This document shows, piece by piece, positions 62,753-64,000 of a stretch of 64,000 nt of DNA (positions are counted from its first letter, which is position 1; each line of letters opens with the position of its first letter). The DNA is taken from NCBI GenBank assembly GCA_903813345.2, contig CAIIXF020000006.1, forward strand, positions 38,717,348 to 38,781,347, in the 5' to 3' direction. Source of the stretch: Owenia fusiformis. Its lineage: Eukaryota > Annelida > Polychaeta > Sabellida > Oweniidae. A model generated the notes under the pieces. That model searched no databases, was not told the DNA's origin, and worked only from the letters and a program-made list of their open reading frames with translations. The translations under genes and the position numbers were made by a program.

Positions 62753-63371
62753 CGTGTGCATACATTTTTTCATCATTTTTTCCCTACAAAATGGCTAAAG
62801 AAAAATGCTCCAAAAACAACTTTTACACTTATAAAAAATCATACAACTTTGTAAAACCAAAGAATATACTATTTTATTTCATTATGTAGTAACATATTTG
62901 GATAAGATGTAGGGATGCGTAGGATGCAAATGGATTTTGACAGACACAAAAATACTTCCTGGTTTGGAATCATATGCCTCTACACTTCATGATTGAATTA
63001 TGACCCTAATAAGTGGCCTATACATCAATACAGTGCTGAATATAGGTCAACAAGATACTAGTGTGCATATAAATGTAATAATTAAAGCAGAATACTCATT
63101 TTGAAAAATCAGATGAATTATTTTTTTCTCATGGGGAGATCCCAATGGAGGGTGTATAAGGTCCTTTGGGACCTCAATTTTGATTGGTTCTTGAGAGATG
63201 GTTGCTAAGGTAACCAGAGTGGTGGGTACCATGTTCAACCCGAAATTACGTTTTTCCAAATAGTTTTCTTGCTTGAATAAACTCTTTGCAAAGTGGCAAT
63301 TAGCAGGTGTAAGTGTCTTTGGGTGGCTATTTTTCTTCAAATTCTTCAATTTTTTGCCAGCTGTCAACACA
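62753..63371. other. gene-free stretch with an unassigned minus-strand frame
   Basis: A 113-codon minus-strand frame at 63047-63388 begins inside the poly-A of the neighbouring LINE and has no recognised domain. Nothing else is supportable. Confidence 0.3.
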
Positions 63372-64000
63372 TTTTTTTTTTTAATCATTTTATTTAACCT
63401 AGAAGGTAACAGTGTACAAGTACCATTATAACCCTCTAGGGTTCTACAATATATACATTACAAATAGCATGTAAACTTAAATAAAACTTAAATAAATAAA
63501 TATGTCAGATGAATCTCTGGGTGTGTTCAATGAACTTCTGTACGTGAGTAAAAATAGTTAAATTATCGTTGACGGATATGGCATCACTGCCATGTATAAG
63601 TAATTGGATTTTTGAATGTTTTGCTAAGTTCCGGTAGTTCCCAGTGTTCCCAATATCTCTCACTAGGGTGGCACGTGGGGCAGCATAAAGGGGACAGTCA
63701 AAGAGAAAATGAGAGATATCTTCTTTAAAATAGCCACAAGGACAGTTTTGAAAGTCAATAAGATGATAAGAAAAGCGCTGAGCATTCAAAGCACTAAGAC
63801 CCATACGAATTCGAGAATGATTGATTGATGATCTGCTTGCCTTTAAGGAATATAGTGGATTTTTGGGGTTGCAATGGGATAGTTTGTATTTGTGTTTGAA
63901 AAGAGGAAGGTAGCTGATGCTTTTGAGTTCTTTGCTTAGATTGTTCCATTTATTTAAAATATAAGGTAGGAAAGAAGAGGAGGTCATTTTTAATCGGCAG
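63372..64000 (-). mobile_element. LINE 3' end, continues past the window
   Basis: The minus-strand frame from the window edge (open to 64000) to 63505 encodes the C-terminus of a non-LTR retrotransposon protein: a WNNLSKEL helix, then RIRMGLSALNAQRF, then CPCGYFKEDISHFLFDC with C-x-C...H-x4-C spacing, and ...RATLVRD. The 3' UTR ends in a T-run on the plus strand at about 63371-63382, i.e. the poly-A tail. The visible frame is unbroken. It belongs to a different family from the fragment at 59500-60370. Confidence 0.85.

Noticed and set aside
63047-63388. 113-codon minus-strand frame next to the LINE
   Set aside because: It begins inside the LINE poly-A and shows no recognised domain.

Overview
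This is AT-rich, intron-rich animal DNA with many short inverted-repeat transposons. It most resembles the genome of a marine invertebrate. The species cannot be named from the window. No bacterial operons, rRNA, convincing tRNA or CRISPR array were seen.

Left end (about 1.4-8.1 kb, plus strand): a three-exon gene for a secreted fibrinogen-related lectin of ficolin/FREP type. It has a signal-peptide exon, a coiled-coil exon built from three 22-residue repeats, and a C-terminal fibrinogen-like domain. Its 5.2 kb second intron is filled with foldback elements. A CCAAT/TATA-bearing, LTR-like stretch lies just downstream.

Centre (about 12.2-45.3 kb, minus strand): three complete head-to-tail genes for SLC23 nucleobase/ascorbate transporters, called A, B and C here. 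Each could be assembled by eye into 14 exons with the same junction phases at every intron. The predicted proteins have 625, 625 and 631 residues. A and B differ at about 25 residues and sit in a recent duplication of about 10.5 kb. C is older. All three have valine at the first position of the NAT signature, where the known families have Q, E or P. All three also carry two tandem arrays made from exon edges: an array of about 84 bp copied from the start of exon 5 with its 3' splice site, and an array of about 64-70 bp copied from the end of exon 10 with its 5' splice site. Copy number differs between the genes.

Right end (about 45.3-64 kb): mostly non-coding, with layered mobile elements. 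These include an 867 bp element with CAGGGTGGTCC ends, a perfect 46 bp palindrome, several C-rich MITE families, two LINE 3' fragments and small foldbacks. A duplicated membrane-helix mini-ORF and one candidate first exon near 61.1 kb are the only coding hints there.

The lectin is probably an extracellular recognition molecule. The transporters are plasma-membrane proteins with no evident functional link to it. All gene models come from reading splice signals and protein similarity by eye; no alignment or database search was run.
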